Shown in pieces: positions 43,905-53,045 of a stretch of 64,000 nucleotides of DNA. Location: the NCBI RefSeq assembly GCF_000550785.1, contig NZ_CP004350.1, positions 2,150,009-2,214,008 of the forward strand, read 5' to 3'. This stretch comes from Corynebacterium casei LMG S-19264. Lineage in GTDB: Bacteria > Actinomycetota > Actinomycetes > Mycobacteriales > Mycobacteriaceae. Position 1 is the first letter of the stretch, and each line of letters starts with the position of its first letter. The notes below the pieces were generated by a model. The model searched no databases. It was given only the letters and a program-made list of their open reading frames with translations, and was not told where the DNA came from. The translations under genes and the position numbers were made by a program.

Positions 43905-46655
43905 CTAGAGCTTTTCCATAGGCAGGCCGCCAACAAGCATGAGCCTGACCTTGCCTGCAGAACCAAAGTCGATGGTGACGGTGGAACGCAAACCTGAGCC
44001 ATCGGCAGCGATGACTGTGCCCAAGCCATACTTGGCGTGGTTGACGCGGTCACCGACAACTAAATCCAATTGCTTGTTCTTGGACATCGAGCTTTCTGAT
44101 GCCTTAGAAGAGCGAGTTCGCTGCGAAGGGGATGTCGCGGCGGACCGTGAACTACGGCTCCAACCAGACCAGCTCGAGTCATAAGAACGACCATAAGAAT
44201 AAGAATCGTCGTAGTCCCACGCAGAGCCCATTGAGCTTTGTGGTTCTTCACGGCGCCAGTCGATGAGATCCTCCGGGATCTCGCCGAGGAAGCGGCTGGC
44301 CGGATTCGTCAACGGGTTACCCCACGACGAACGAAGAATCGCACGAGTCAAATAGAGCTCTTCGCGGGCGCGAGTGATTCCGACGTACGCCAAGCGGCGT
44401 TCCTCACTCAGCTCCTTCGGATCACCGAGGGAGCGCATGTGTGGGAACTGCCCTTCCTCCCAGCCGGTGAGGAATACGACGGGGAATTCCAAGCCCTTTG
44501 CGGTGTGCAAAGTCATCAGCGTGACCACACCAGATTCGTTTTCAGGAATCTGATCAGCATCAGCCACCAAGGCAACCTTTTCCAAGAAAGCCTGCAGCGA
44601 GCCCGGCGCTGCTTCTCCTTCTGTCAGCTCAGGTGCAACCTCAACGTCTGAGTCCGAGCCATCAAAGGCTAACTGGTTGGCAGATTCCGAAGAGAACTCA
44701 CGCGCAACCGAAACCAACTCATTAAGGTTGTCCAGGCGTGCGCCGTCTTGCGGGTCATTCGATGCTTCCAATTCGCCTTTGTATCCGGTGGAATCCAGGA
44801 TTGCGCTAACCAGCTCACCCAAGTCAGGCTGCTTAGTCACCTCATTGGTCATAGCTGGGATCTGTTCGCGGATTCCCGCCATCATCTCATTGAACTTAGT
44901 AACAGCATTGACTGCGCGGGTTCCCAGCCCAGGTACCTCCCCTTGCTCGGCAAAATACAGTGCTTTGCCGAAGCTGATGTTGAGGTTTTCTGCATGCGTA
45001 GCAATCTGCGCCTGAGCTTTGTCACCAATCGCGCGCTTTGGCACATTGATAATACGGCGCAGGCTCACTGAGTCATCTGGGTTATCCAGGATGCGCAGGT
45101 ACGCAATAACATCACGGATTTCGCGGCGCTCATAGAACCTGGTGCCACCAACAACTTTGTACGGAATTCCAGAGCGGACAAAGATATCTTCCAGCGCACG
45201 TGATGCATTGTTGGTGCGGTACATAATCGCAATGTCCGAGTAGTGACGGCCCTTATCGGACAGGGCATCAATCTCAGAGGCGATAAAGCGCGCTTCATCG
45301 TGCTCATTATCGGCAACGTAGCCAATAATTTTCTCGCCCTCACCGTGATCGGTCCACAGGTTCTTCTTCCGCCGACCCTCGTTTTGCGCGATGACGGCAT
45401 TCGCTGCACTCAAGATGGTCTGCGTGGAGCGGTAGTTTTGCTCCAGCAAAATGGTGCGCGCACCTGGGTAGTCACGCTCGAAATCTTCGATGTTGCGAAT
45501 GGTTGCGCCACGGAAGGCATAGATGGACTGATCGGAGTCACCCACCACGCATAGCTCCGGGCTTTCCTCATCATCTTGTCCTACAAGTGCTGCGACCAAT
45601 GAGTACTGGGCGTGGTTCGTATCCTGATACTCATCAATTAACACATGCTTGAACCTGCGGCGATAAAACGACACTACCTGTGGGTACTGCACAAAGATGC
45701 GCACGACTTCACCGATGAGATCATCAAAATCCACCGCATTCGCGGCACGCAGGCGGCGCTGGTACTCCGCGAAGACGCGAGCAACAGTGAGCTCAAACGG
45801 GTTCCTGGTCTTTTCGGCCTCAGCCAGTGCGGTCTCTGGCGAGGTCATTTCGTTCTTATGGTTAGAAATCTGGTTAGCCAGTACGCGTGAGGTGAACTTC
45901 TTGATGTCCAGCTGCATGTCTTTGGCAATCATGGTGAGCAAACGCCGTGAGTCATCGCCGTCATAGATGGTGAAGTTGGTGTTTAGCCCCGGCACTAGCT
46001 GTGCCTGCTGGCGCAAAATGCGCACGCAGATGGAGTGGAAGGTTGCCACCCACATGCGTTCAGCAACCGGCCCTACTAGCTGGCCAACGCGCTCTTTCAT
46101 CTCAGCGGCAGCCTTATTGGTAAAGGTAATAGCCAGAATTTCCCACGGCGCTACCCCACGGTTTCCCATGAGATAAGCAATACGGCGGGTGAGCACGGCC
46201 GTCTTGCCGGAGCCTGCACCAGCAACAATCAATAGCGGCGCACCAGAGTGCTTAACGGCTTCAATCTGCTCAGGGTTAAGCCCGTCTACTAATTTCTCAG
46301 GGCTCACCGCAATGTGTGGTCGGTTGCTTCGGGCTTCCCCGCCGCGGTTCACCGGTGCGCTAAATGGTGAGTTCGAAGCACCTGCGTTCGACTGCTCTTC
46401 GCCGCGAGTCCGACCGCTAAATGGGTTGGAAGACGCCCCACCGGAAGCTGGCGCGAACGGGTTGCGCTTCGCCTGGGCTTCTTCGCTGGAAACGGCGGAG
46501 TCCCTAAAGAGATCCAGCACATCTTCTGGTGGCTGGTCTATATCTTCTGGTGGTGCAAACTCTGGCTCCGGCTCCAGTGGCGGAAGAGGGAGCTGATCAA
46601 AGTCATCTGGGAACTGTTGCTCGTTTTGAGACTGATTGTTCGATTCGCTGCGCAT
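43905..46655 (-). CDS. pcrA: ATP-dependent DNA helicase PcrA/UvrD
   Basis: Superfamily 1A 3'-5' helicase for excision repair and replication-fork clearance. 916 residues from ATG 46655 (MRSESNNQSQNEQQF), with GGGAG six bases ahead; a longer reading to 46691 is not needed. A 130-residue disordered acidic/Ser-rich head comes first. Motifs: Walker A in LLIVAGAGSGKTAVLTRRIA, motif II in HVLIDEYQDTNHAQ, motif III in VVGDSDQSIYAFRGATIRNI, motif V-VI in LMTLHTAKGLEFPVVFLTGW and LAYVGITRAREELYLTRAIL. The C-terminal KNKQLDLVVGDRVNHAKYGL domain binds RNA polymerase in PcrA. A 10-bp inverted repeat covers its ribosome site. Confidence 0.95.
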   Translation of the reverse strand: MRSESNNQSQNEQQFPDDFDQLPLPPLEPEPEFAPPEDIDQPPEDVLDLFRDSAVSSEEAQAKRNPFAPASGGASSNPFSGRTRGEEQSNAGASNSPFSAPVNRGGEARSNRPHIAVSPEKLVDGLNPEQIEAVKHSGAPLLIVAGAGSGKTAVLTRRIAYLMGNRGVAPWEILAITFTNKAAAEMKERVGQLVGPVAERMWVATFHSICVRILRQQAQLVPGLNTNFTIYDGDDSRRLLTMIAKDMQLDIKKFTSRVLANQISNHKNEMTSPETALAEAEKTRNPFELTVARVFAEYQRRLRAANAVDFDDLIGEVVRIFVQYPQVVSFYRRRFKHVLIDEYQDTNHAQYSLVAALVGQDDEESPELCVVGDSDQSIYAFRGATIRNIEDFERDYPGARTILLEQNYRSTQTILSAANAVIAQNEGRRKKNLWTDHGEGEKIIGYVADNEHDEARFIASEIDALSDKGRHYSDIAIMYRTNNASRALEDIFVRSGIPYKVVGGTRFYERREIRDVIAYLRILDNPDDSVSLRRIINVPKRAIGDKAQAQIATHAENLNISFGKALYFAEQGEVPGLGTRAVNAVTKFNEMMAGIREQIPAMTNEVTKQPDLGELVSAILDSTGYKGELEASNDPQDGARLDNLNELVSVAREFSSESANQLAFDGSDSDVEVAPELTEGEAAPGSLQAFLEKVALVADADQIPENESGVVTLMTLHTAKGLEFPVVFLTGWEEGQFPHMRSLGDPKELSEERRLAYVGITRAREELYLTRAILRSSWGNPLTNPASRFLGEIPEDLIDWRREEPQSSMGSAWDYDDSYSYGRSYDSSWSGWSRSSRSAATSPSQRTRSSKASESSMSKNKQLDLVVGDRVNHAKYGLGTVIAADGSGLRSTVTIDFGSAGKVRLMLVGGLPMEKL

Positions 46656-46657
46656 AA

Positions 46658-46716
46658 TAACTCCCAACCTACCTGTTGAATCGGACACCACTAACTATCA
46701 CCACTTTTGGGAGTTA
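46658..46716 (-). promoter_or_regulatory. inverted repeat that can mask the pcrA ribosome-binding site
   Basis: TAACTCCCAA (46658-46667) and TTGGGAGTTA (46707-46716) are perfect 10-bp inverted copies 39 bases apart. On the pcrA mRNA the downstream copy contains the GGGAG Shine-Dalgarno element three bases before the ATG, so the two could pair and hide it. This needs transcription to start at or above 46716. Confidence 0.45.
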
Positions 46717-46769
46717 AATATGGGTCAGTGATTTCCGTTTTCCCTACTTAGTGGCACAATAATAGACTT

Positions 46770-47144
46770 ATGGACACCTCTTCTGAATCTGGACTTCCCG
46801 AAGCTGACAACAATTCGGGCCAGGACGAACTTGCAGCAGATATCTCAGCTGGAAACAACGCTGATATTCGCATGCCATCCGGCACTGATGATCCGTTGTC
46901 GGATGCAGAGATTCAGAAGTATCGCGAAGAGATTAACAAAATGGACCGCATCATCTTAGACGCTGTCAAGCGCCGCACCAAGGTCTCCCAAGCCGTCGGT
47001 AAAACCCGCATGGGTTCGGGCGGAACTCGCCTGGTTCATACCCGCGAGATTTCTATTCTTAATCAGTTCCGCGATGAACTCGGCGAGGAAGGCCCGGCTA
47101 TTGCCTCCGCGCTACTGCGCATGGGACGCGGCAAGCTCGGGTAA
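46770..47144 (+). CDS. chorismate mutase, AroQ type
   Basis: Turns chorismate into prephenate for Phe and Tyr synthesis. 124 residues: an acidic unstructured head, then the helical core SDAEIQKYREEINKMDRIIL, DAVKRRTKVSQAVGKTRMGS and the ending GEEGPAIASALLRMGRGKLG. The shape is the short actinobacterial AroQ-delta form, which by itself is weak and is boosted by binding DAHP synthase through the C-terminal GKLG residues. The head is about 20 residues longer than I recall for C. glutamicum. Divergent from pcrA, as in related genomes. Confidence 0.92.
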   Translation: MDTSSESGLPEADNNSGQDELAADISAGNNADIRMPSGTDDPLSDAEIQKYREEINKMDRIILDAVKRRTKVSQAVGKTRMGSGGTRLVHTREISILNQFRDELGEEGPAIASALLRMGRGKLG

Positions 47145-47181
47145 TTAACCTATCTTTTAAGCGGGCGGCTTTCCACGTGAG

Positions 47182-47210
47182 GGGTCAGCATATTATGCGG
47201 ACCCTTTTCT
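47182..47210 (+). terminator. chorismate mutase terminator
   Basis: GGGTC (47182-47186) and GACCC (47200-47204), with inner GCAT/ATGC pairing across one mismatch, followed by TTTTCT, 37 bases after the stop. Confidence 0.8.
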
Positions 47211-47336
47211 CATCCGCGTCTAATTCCCTGGCAATAGAGACGCACAGAAGAAATTGCACTGAGCTGGGATAAGAATCACTTTCTGCAGGGCATTCATAAT
47301 TTTCTATAACAGGTATCTGCTAATAACCTGTTCGTT

Positions 47337-48749
47337 ATGAATGCTGTATTAATTGCTGTCGCGGTCATGCTCGTGCTGGCCCTCATGCGCGTGCATGTCG
47401 TCGTCGCAATGTTCCTTGGTGCTCTAGTCGGTGGCTTACTCGCAGACTTAGGCCTGGACGGCACCATGCTGGCGTTTCAGGACGGACTCGGCGGCGGCGC
47501 CAAGATTGCGCTGAGCTATGCCTTGTTGGGTGCGTTTGCCATGGGTGTGGCATCGACAGGCTTGCCCCAGTTGCTAGCCCATGTGCTACTTGCCCGCGTT
47601 GGCGCCACCACTGCCAAGGCTAAGACCCCGGCTACTGTCGGCGGCGGTTCCGGTGAAGCCGAGGACCCAATCATTCACGCGGCGAATCAGAAGGCTGTTA
47701 CCACCACCAAGTACCTCATCATTGGTGGTCTGCTGTTGATGGCGATCATGAGCCAGAACGTCATCCCGGTGCACATCGCGTTTATTCCGCTGATTGTGCC
47801 GCCGCTGCTGACGGTGTTTAACAAGCTCGGCATTGACCGTCGTGTTATTACTTCGGTGCTGACTTTCGGTCTGGTCACCACCTACATGTTCATTCCAGTA
47901 GGCTTTGGCTCAATCTTCCTCAATGACATTTTGCTGTTCAACATCAATGAAGCAGGCATGGACACCACTGGTGTAAACATCATTCAGGTCATGGCCATCC
48001 CCGCTGCCGGCATGCTGGTCGGCCTGCTCATCGCAGTGTTTATCAGCTATCGCAAGCCACGCGTCTATGAAGACCGCCCACTTTCGGAAGAGGCTGAAAA
48101 GCAAGAGATTTCCACATACAAAGTCGGGGTCGCACTCGTAGCCATTGTTGCGACTTTCGCTGTGCAGGTCATCATGCAGGCGCTTAGCTTTGAGGCAGAC
48201 GGCCTGCTGGTCGGCGCGCTTGTCGGATTGGCCATCTTGCTGATCACCGGCGCTGTGAAGTGGAACAATGCTGATGATGTCTTCTCCGCCGGTATGCGCA
48301 TGATGGCGCTGATTGGTTTCATCATGATCACCGCACAGGGTTTTGCCGCCGTGATGACAGAAACCGGTGAGGTCGAATCGCTGGTGGACACCGTTGCATC
48401 CGTCTTTGGTGAAAACCAGGCTGCTGCCGCAGCCGCCATGCTGTTTGTTGGTTTGGTTGTCACCTTGGGCATTGGCTCGTCCTTTTCCACCCTGCCAATC
48501 ATCACCGTCATTTTCGTGCCGCTGTGCATGTCGTTGGGCTTTTCCACCATGGCTACCGTTGCGATTATCGGCACCGCAGGTGCGTTGGGTGATGCCGGTT
48601 CACCTGCTTCAGACTCCACGCTGGGCCCAACAGCTGGTCTAGACGCCGATGGTCAGCATGACCACATCCGGGATTCGGTCATTCCAACCTTTATTCACTA
48701 CAACATTCCGTTGTTGATTGCTGGTTGGATTGCGGCAATGGTGCTCTAA
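47337..48749 (+). CDS. Na+/H+ antiporter family permease (NhaC/YuiF-like)
   Basis: 470 residues and about 12 spans. Typical segments are MRVHVVVAMFLGALVGGLLA near the start, GGAKIALSYALLGAFAMGVA around 52, GFGSIFLNDILLFNINEAGM around 182 and GTAGALGDAGSPASDSTLGP near 408; the last is the conserved end of the antiporter-family permeases that include YuiF. YuiF members have also been linked to amino acid uptake (histidine), so the ion-exchange call is by family only. A hairpin terminator follows the gene. Confidence 0.82.
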   Translation: MNAVLIAVAVMLVLALMRVHVVVAMFLGALVGGLLADLGLDGTMLAFQDGLGGGAKIALSYALLGAFAMGVASTGLPQLLAHVLLARVGATTAKAKTPATVGGGSGEAEDPIIHAANQKAVTTTKYLIIGGLLLMAIMSQNVIPVHIAFIPLIVPPLLTVFNKLGIDRRVITSVLTFGLVTTYMFIPVGFGSIFLNDILLFNINEAGMDTTGVNIIQVMAIPAAGMLVGLLIAVFISYRKPRVYEDRPLSEEAEKQEISTYKVGVALVAIVATFAVQVIMQALSFEADGLLVGALVGLAILLITGAVKWNNADDVFSAGMRMMALIGFIMITAQGFAAVMTETGEVESLVDTVASVFGENQAAAAAAMLFVGLVVTLGIGSSFSTLPIITVIFVPLCMSLGFSTMATVAIIGTAGALGDAGSPASDSTLGPTAGLDADGQHDHIRDSVIPTFIHYNIPLLIAGWIAAMVL

Positions 48750-48773
48750 GCACGCTATCTTCTTTCGCCTTTG

Positions 48774-48807
48774 GTCTCCTTCACATGTTTGTGGAGGAGA
48801 CTTTTGT
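48774..48807 (+). terminator. terminator of the antiporter-family gene
   Basis: GTCTCCT (48774-48780) and AGGAGAC (48795-48801), with CACA/TGTG pairing inside, followed by TTTTGTTG. Confidence 0.85.
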
Positions 48808-48892
48808 TGTTTCGCTCCTCAAACAGAAATTTTGGCTAGTTTAGAGGTAGCTCTTTTCACTACTTTCGCTGCTGGCATTTGAAAGGTCAATC

Positions 48893-50527
48893 ATGGATAT
48901 CACGCAACAGCCTGCATGGACGAAGCTTCAACGATTGTTTGAGGCCAAGAAGGACATAACGTTGAGGGAGCTTTTTGCTGCCGACGCCACCCGGGCGTCC
49001 ACGCTCACCTTCGACGCCGCCGGGCTTCATGTGGATCTGTCGAAGAACCTCATTGACGCTGAGGTTCACTCCGCGCTTGTTGAACTGGCCCAGCAGGCTG
49101 GCGTGGAAGAACGCCGCGCGGATATGTTCGCCGGCAAGCACATCAACACAACCGAAGACCGCGCCGTGCTGCACACCGCGCTGCGCATCCCGGTCGAGGA
49201 TGACTTGGTGGTTGATGAACAAGACGTGGCTGCCGATGTCCACGAGGTGCTAGGCCGCATGCGTGATTTTGCAACCGCGCTGCGTTCCGGAAACTGGTTG
49301 GGACATACTGGCCACACCATCAAGAAAGTGGTCAACATTGGTATTGGCGGTTCCGACTTGGGCCCGGCAATGGCGGCACAAGCACTACGCAGCTATGAAG
49401 TCGCGGGCATCTCCGCGGACTTCGTCTCCAATGTGGATCCTGCGGACTTGGCAAAGACCCTTGATGGTCTGGATGCCGGTTCAACGCTGTTCATCATTTC
49501 TTCGAAGACTTTCACCACCCAGGAGACTTTGTCCAATGCCCATGCGGCACGCCGCTGGCTGCTGGAGCAGTTCGATGGTGATGAGTCGGCTGTATCCAAG
49601 CACTTCGTGGCTGTGTCCACCAACGCGGAAAAGGTCGCAGAGTTCGGCATTGATACCGCCAACATGTTTGGTTTCTGGAACTGGGTTGGCGGCCGCTACT
49701 CCGTTGATGCTGCCATCGGTTTGTCCTTGATGTGCACTATTGGCCCACTGGACTTCATGCGTTTCCTCGACGGCTTCCACGCCATGGATGAGCACTTCCG
49801 CACCGCGCCTTTGGAGTCCAACGTTCCAGCGCTCATGGCGCTGCTCAGCGTGTGGTACACCAACTTCTACTGTGCGCAGTCGCACGCGGTGCTTCCATAC
49901 TCTGAGGATCTCGGCCGCTTCCCTGCATACCTGCAGCAGTTGACCATGGAATCCAACGGTAAGTCCGTGCACCATGATGGCTCAGCAGTATCAACCAAGA
50001 CCAGCCCAATTTATTGGGGTGAGCCAGGCACCAACGGCCAGCACGCTTTCTTCCAGTTGCTGCACCAAGGCACGCACCTGATTCCAGCGGATTTCATTGG
50101 CTTTGCGCGTCCGAAGGAAGACTTCCCTACCGCTGAGGGCACCGGTTCCATGCATGACCTGCTCATGGGCAATCTCTTCGCGCAGACCAAGGTGTTGGCC
50201 TTCGGCAAGAATGCCGAAGAAATCGCAGCGGAAGGAATCGCTGAAGAGCTGATCCCACACAAGGTCATGCCGGGTAACCGTCCAACCACCACCATCTTGG
50301 CTGAGGAGCTTACCCCGGCAGTACTGGGCAGTTTGATTGCACTTTATGAGCACATCGTCTTTGTCGAAGGCGTTATTTTGGACGTCAACTCCTTTGACCA
50401 ATGGGGCGTGGAGCTGGGCAAGCAGCAGGCGAATGACCTGGCACCGGCAGTTTCCGGCGATGCCGATATTGACACCGGTGATTCTTCAACTGATGAGCTC
50501 ATCTCCTGGTTCCGCTCTCACCGTTAA
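48893..50527 (+). CDS. pgi: glucose-6-phosphate isomerase
   Basis: Interconverts glucose-6-phosphate and fructose-6-phosphate. 544 residues. Clear landmarks: [20 protein letters not shown] near residue 150, [20 protein letters not shown] around 202, and [20 protein letters not shown] near 260, which includes the phosphate-binding part. The catalytic Glu is in [20 protein letters not shown], and [20 protein letters not shown] with GVELGKQ (signature 2) lies near 485. Length fits. ATG 48893 follows GAAAGG. Confidence 0.97.
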   Translation: MDITQQPAWTKLQRLFEAKKDITLRELFAADATRASTLTFDAAGLHVDLSKNLIDAEVHSALVELAQQAGVEERRADMFAGKHINTTEDRAVLHTALRIPVEDDLVVDEQDVAADVHEVLGRMRDFATALRSGNWLGHTGHTIKKVVNIGIGGSDLGPAMAAQALRSYEVAGISADFVSNVDPADLAKTLDGLDAGSTLFIISSKTFTTQETLSNAHAARRWLLEQFDGDESAVSKHFVAVSTNAEKVAEFGIDTANMFGFWNWVGGRYSVDAAIGLSLMCTIGPLDFMRFLDGFHAMDEHFRTAPLESNVPALMALLSVWYTNFYCAQSHAVLPYSEDLGRFPAYLQQLTMESNGKSVHHDGSAVSTKTSPIYWGEPGTNGQHAFFQLLHQGTHLIPADFIGFARPKEDFPTAEGTGSMHDLLMGNLFAQTKVLAFGKNAEEIAAEGIAEELIPHKVMPGNRPTTTILAEELTPAVLGSLIALYEHIVFVEGVILDVNSFDQWGVELGKQQANDLAPAVSGDADIDTGDSSTDELISWFRSHR

Positions 50528-50657
50528 TTGCCAGATTATCGGTAGAAGCCACCCAGTAACAGTTCACTGCTTATTCATGATTTTCGGGCAAAATGATTCA
50601 CTTACCCGTGAATAATCGTGAATATAACAGTGAATTTTTGAGAGGCGGACTAAACCC

Positions 50658-51356
50658 GTGCAGGGAATCATTGATTGGATAATCCAGCTGATGGAAGTGC
50701 TCGGCGCTCCTGGTGTCGGTATCGCCATCTTGTTGGAAAATCTCTTTCCCCCAATCCCATCCGAGGTAGTTCTACCGCTGGCTGGTTTCACTATCTCTCA
50801 AGGCAGCCTGTCATTTTGGCCAACATTTTTGTGGGCCATGGCAGGCTCCATCCTGGGTGCTTGGCTGCTTTACGGTCTTGGCGCATGGATCGGTGCGGAA
50901 CGGCTGCGCAAGATCGCGGATTGGATGTGGCTGGTTGAGCCAGAAGACGTTGATAATGCATTGCACTGGTTCGACAAATTCGGCCCAGCTTCCGTGTTCT
51001 TTGGGCGTTTTATCCCCGGTATCCGCTCACTGATTTCAATTCCTGCAGGCATCGACCGCCTTAACCCCGTGAAGTTCACGGTGTGGACCACCTTAGGTTC
51101 AGCCGGCTGGAATGCGTTGCTGATTGCTCTGGGCATGTGGCTCGGCCAGTCGTACACACTGGTCGCGCACTATGTCGATCAGTATTCCACCGTCGTCTAC
51201 GTATTGGTCGCCCTCGCAGTCATCGCGGTTATCGGCTTACTTATTCGCCGCAGCAAGAAGCGCAAGGCTGCTGCCGCTGAGCGCCCGGAGTCTTCGCAGC
51301 TTTCCGATGCCTCCAACCTGACCGATGGCAACGCCTCAGCACGCATGAACGAATAA
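50658..51356 (+). CDS. DedA family membrane protein
   Basis: 232 residues. The DedA/SNARE-associated core is LLENLFPPIPSEVVLPLAGF near residue 27 and FFGRFIPGIRSLISIPAGID near 116, the conserved re-entrant segments with an acidic and an Arg residue, between five hydrophobic segments. Bacterial DedA proteins recycle undecaprenyl phosphate or phosphatidylethanolamine across the membrane and are needed for normal wall growth. The start is GTG 50658 (MQGIIDWIIQLMEVLGAPGV). A cytoplasmic basic tail of about 40 residues ends the protein. Confidence 0.9.
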   Translation: MQGIIDWIIQLMEVLGAPGVGIAILLENLFPPIPSEVVLPLAGFTISQGSLSFWPTFLWAMAGSILGAWLLYGLGAWIGAERLRKIADWMWLVEPEDVDNALHWFDKFGPASVFFGRFIPGIRSLISIPAGIDRLNPVKFTVWTTLGSAGWNALLIALGMWLGQSYTLVAHYVDQYSTVVYVLVALAVIAVIGLLIRRSKKRKAAAAERPESSQLSDASNLTDGNASARMNE

Positions 51357-51378
51357 CTACTAGGCGCAAACAGTAGTA

Positions 51379-51413
51379 AACCGCACCTGCAAGTACAGGT
51401 GCGGTTCACTTTT
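51379..51413 (+). terminator. DedA gene terminator
   Basis: Perfect 11-bp stem AACCGCACCTG (51379-51389) / CAGGTGCGGTT (51396-51406) with a 6-base loop, followed by CACTTTT. Confidence 0.85.
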
Positions 51414-51451
51414 GGTGGCTAGCCAATCTAGGCACCACTTTTGTTTAACTA

Positions 51452-52144
51452 CTAGCTTCTAGCTTCTTCCCACGAATCGAAGAAGCGGGCCATCTTCTCG
51501 TTGTATTCTTCCGGAGACTCATACTCTGAACAGTGGCGGGCACCAGCAATGTATAGGTAGCCATTTTTATCGACAGTGGCTACCCCAACGTCGCGATGTT
51601 CTGGCTCCTCCCAGCCTTCATCCTCCCAGACATCGGCTGAGTTATTTTCTTGAATCTCCTTTTTAAGTTCATCGATCGTCTTACCGGAACTTTCAAACCC
51701 AGCAACGATTTCGTCAATTGGGAATCGCATGAATTCGACCAAGACGGTGGAATCTGAAGGAATGCTCTTGTAAAAGCCGGACTCGCGAATCCAGAAAACT
51801 GAGTCGGAGTCAACGTCCTTCAAAGCGTTCTGAGCTGCGGCACTTAATTCCTTAGTTGTCGTCGCATTTTGAGCTGAAAGACCTGCAGTGAAGTATTCGG
51901 TGAAGAGTTCGATGATAGCCGCGCGGTTGTCATTTGGCGTTGATGGCATGCTCGGCTTTGACGGCTTGGATGGTTCAGACGGAGTCGATGGCTTGGATGG
52001 GGCTGGCTTGCTGCTGGAGGACATTCCAAAGAGATTGGAGCTCTGCGCGGAAGCTGCAGGAGCTACGGACAAGGACAGTGCCGCTATGGTAGCGGATGAA
52101 ACTAGTGCAGTAAGGAATTTGTTCACACCTTTTAGAATAGCCAT
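51452..52144 (-). CDS. secreted protein with Pro/Ser/Lys linker, unknown function
   Basis: 230 residues. Signal peptide: KFLTALVSSATIAALSLSVA, cleavage expected after PAASA. A linker built from repeats of KPS/EPS/TPS (residues ~45-70: SKPAPSKPSTPSEPSKPSKP) leads to a 155-residue domain starting RAAIIELFTEYFTAGLSAQN. That domain has one Cys (ARHCSEYESPEEY) and many acidic residues. Such proline-rich linkers usually cross the cell wall and expose a domain. No family recognised. The upstream 278 bases contain an AT-rich palindrome (52340-52363). Confidence 0.7.
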   Translation of the reverse strand: MAILKGVNKFLTALVSSATIAALSLSVAPAASAQSSNLFGMSSSSKPAPSKPSTPSEPSKPSKPSMPSTPNDNRAAIIELFTEYFTAGLSAQNATTTKELSAAAQNALKDVDSDSVFWIRESGFYKSIPSDSTVLVEFMRFPIDEIVAGFESSGKTIDELKKEIQENNSADVWEDEGWEEPEHRDVGVATVDKNGYLYIAGARHCSEYESPEEYNEKMARFFDSWEEARS

Positions 52145-52339
52145 AACTGACAGTTTCCGCCCAGTTTATGGACAGTTTTCGTACAGCACCTTCCAACAAA
52201 GGCGTACATACGATCGATTACTAATCCAAAGACAGTGGTAAGCGGCAAGAAAACCTGTATCACCTGGCGGGAATATCCAGCGTCGCAATAGCGAATTTCG
52301 ACACTGGCTCTCCCTGAAAAATGGGAGCTTTCCGAGCAT

Positions 52340-52363
52340 TTCAAATATACGAACGTATTTGAA
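52340..52363. repeat. AT-rich inverted repeat, operator-like
   Basis: TTCAAATA (52340-52347) and TATTTGAA (52356-52363) frame ATACG/CGTAT-type inner pairs. It lies about 200 bases upstream of the secreted protein gene and 60 bases after the yccF stop. It has the size and symmetry of a TetR/MarR-class operator, but no regulator is known for it. Confidence 0.35.
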
Positions 52364-52422
52364 TTCCCTATATTTTGGGGGTGAAACATACCCCCGGCAG
52401 CACTTGTTTCGCCCCTAAGGGT

Positions 52423-52836
52423 TTAGAGCTTCACCATTGGCTCGTAGCCGAAAGGAATGCGATCCGATGGCACGATACTGCGCCCGAACGGGAAGCAGGT
52501 TACTGGAATCATCTTGATGTTCGCGATGGCCAATGGAATGCCAATGATCGTGACGGCCTGGCCGGCCGCGGTCACAACGTGGCCGATGGCGAGCCATAGC
52601 CCCGCGACGATAAACCAAATGAAGTTACCGACCGCCGAGAAGCTGCCGGCCCCCTTGGTTGGCTGCACGACACTGCGGCCAAATGGCCACAAGGCGTAGT
52701 TAGCCATGCGGAAACTTGCAACGCCCGCCGGAATCGTCACAACAAGCAGGCACGCGATAATGCCGGCAAGGAAGTATCCAGCGGCCAAAAGAAAGCCGCC
52801 GCAAATAAACCAGATGATGTTCAAAATAGTTTTCAT
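52423..52836 (-). CDS. YccF domain membrane protein
   Basis: 137 residues from ATG 52836 (MKTILNIIWFICGGFLLAAG), two copies of the YccF motif: the first ALWPFGRSVV near residue 50, the second CFPFGRSIVPSDRI near 115. Each copy follows two hydrophobic helices, so the protein has four spans in a duplicated arrangement. YccF proteins are inner-membrane proteins of unknown function. A possible upstream start at 52845 adds MER. Confidence 0.88.
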   Translation of the reverse strand: MKTILNIIWFICGGFLLAAGYFLAGIIACLLVVTIPAGVASFRMANYALWPFGRSVVQPTKGAGSFSAVGNFIWFIVAGLWLAIGHVVTAAGQAVTIIGIPLAIANIKMIPVTCFPFGRSIVPSDRIPFGYEPMVKL

Positions 52837-52963
52837 ACGCTCCAACCTAGCCTAAGAAACCACCTCCTACATCAGGGATAACACCCACATTTTTATCGCT
52901 GCGTTCCCAGCCAGATAAGCAGCTATGACACTTGCCATGCCAAATAGTGATGGACATTCTCAA

Positions 52964-52982
52964 TTAACTAAGGTAGACCTAA
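52964..52982 (+). promoter_or_regulatory. DtxR-like iron box upstream of the ABC pair
   Basis: Read on the minus strand, TTAGGTCTACCTTAGTTAA matches about 13 of 19 bases of the corynebacterial DtxR consensus; the first arm TTAGGT is perfect. It ends 63 bases before ATG 53046. DtxR with ferrous iron would repress the ABC genes, in keeping with siderophore transport. Confidence 0.5.
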
Positions 52983-53045
52983 TTAATGAATGTGGGTGCT
53001 GGTTGCACCCTTCGAAGCGGTATCGATGAAAGGACATTTCTACCT

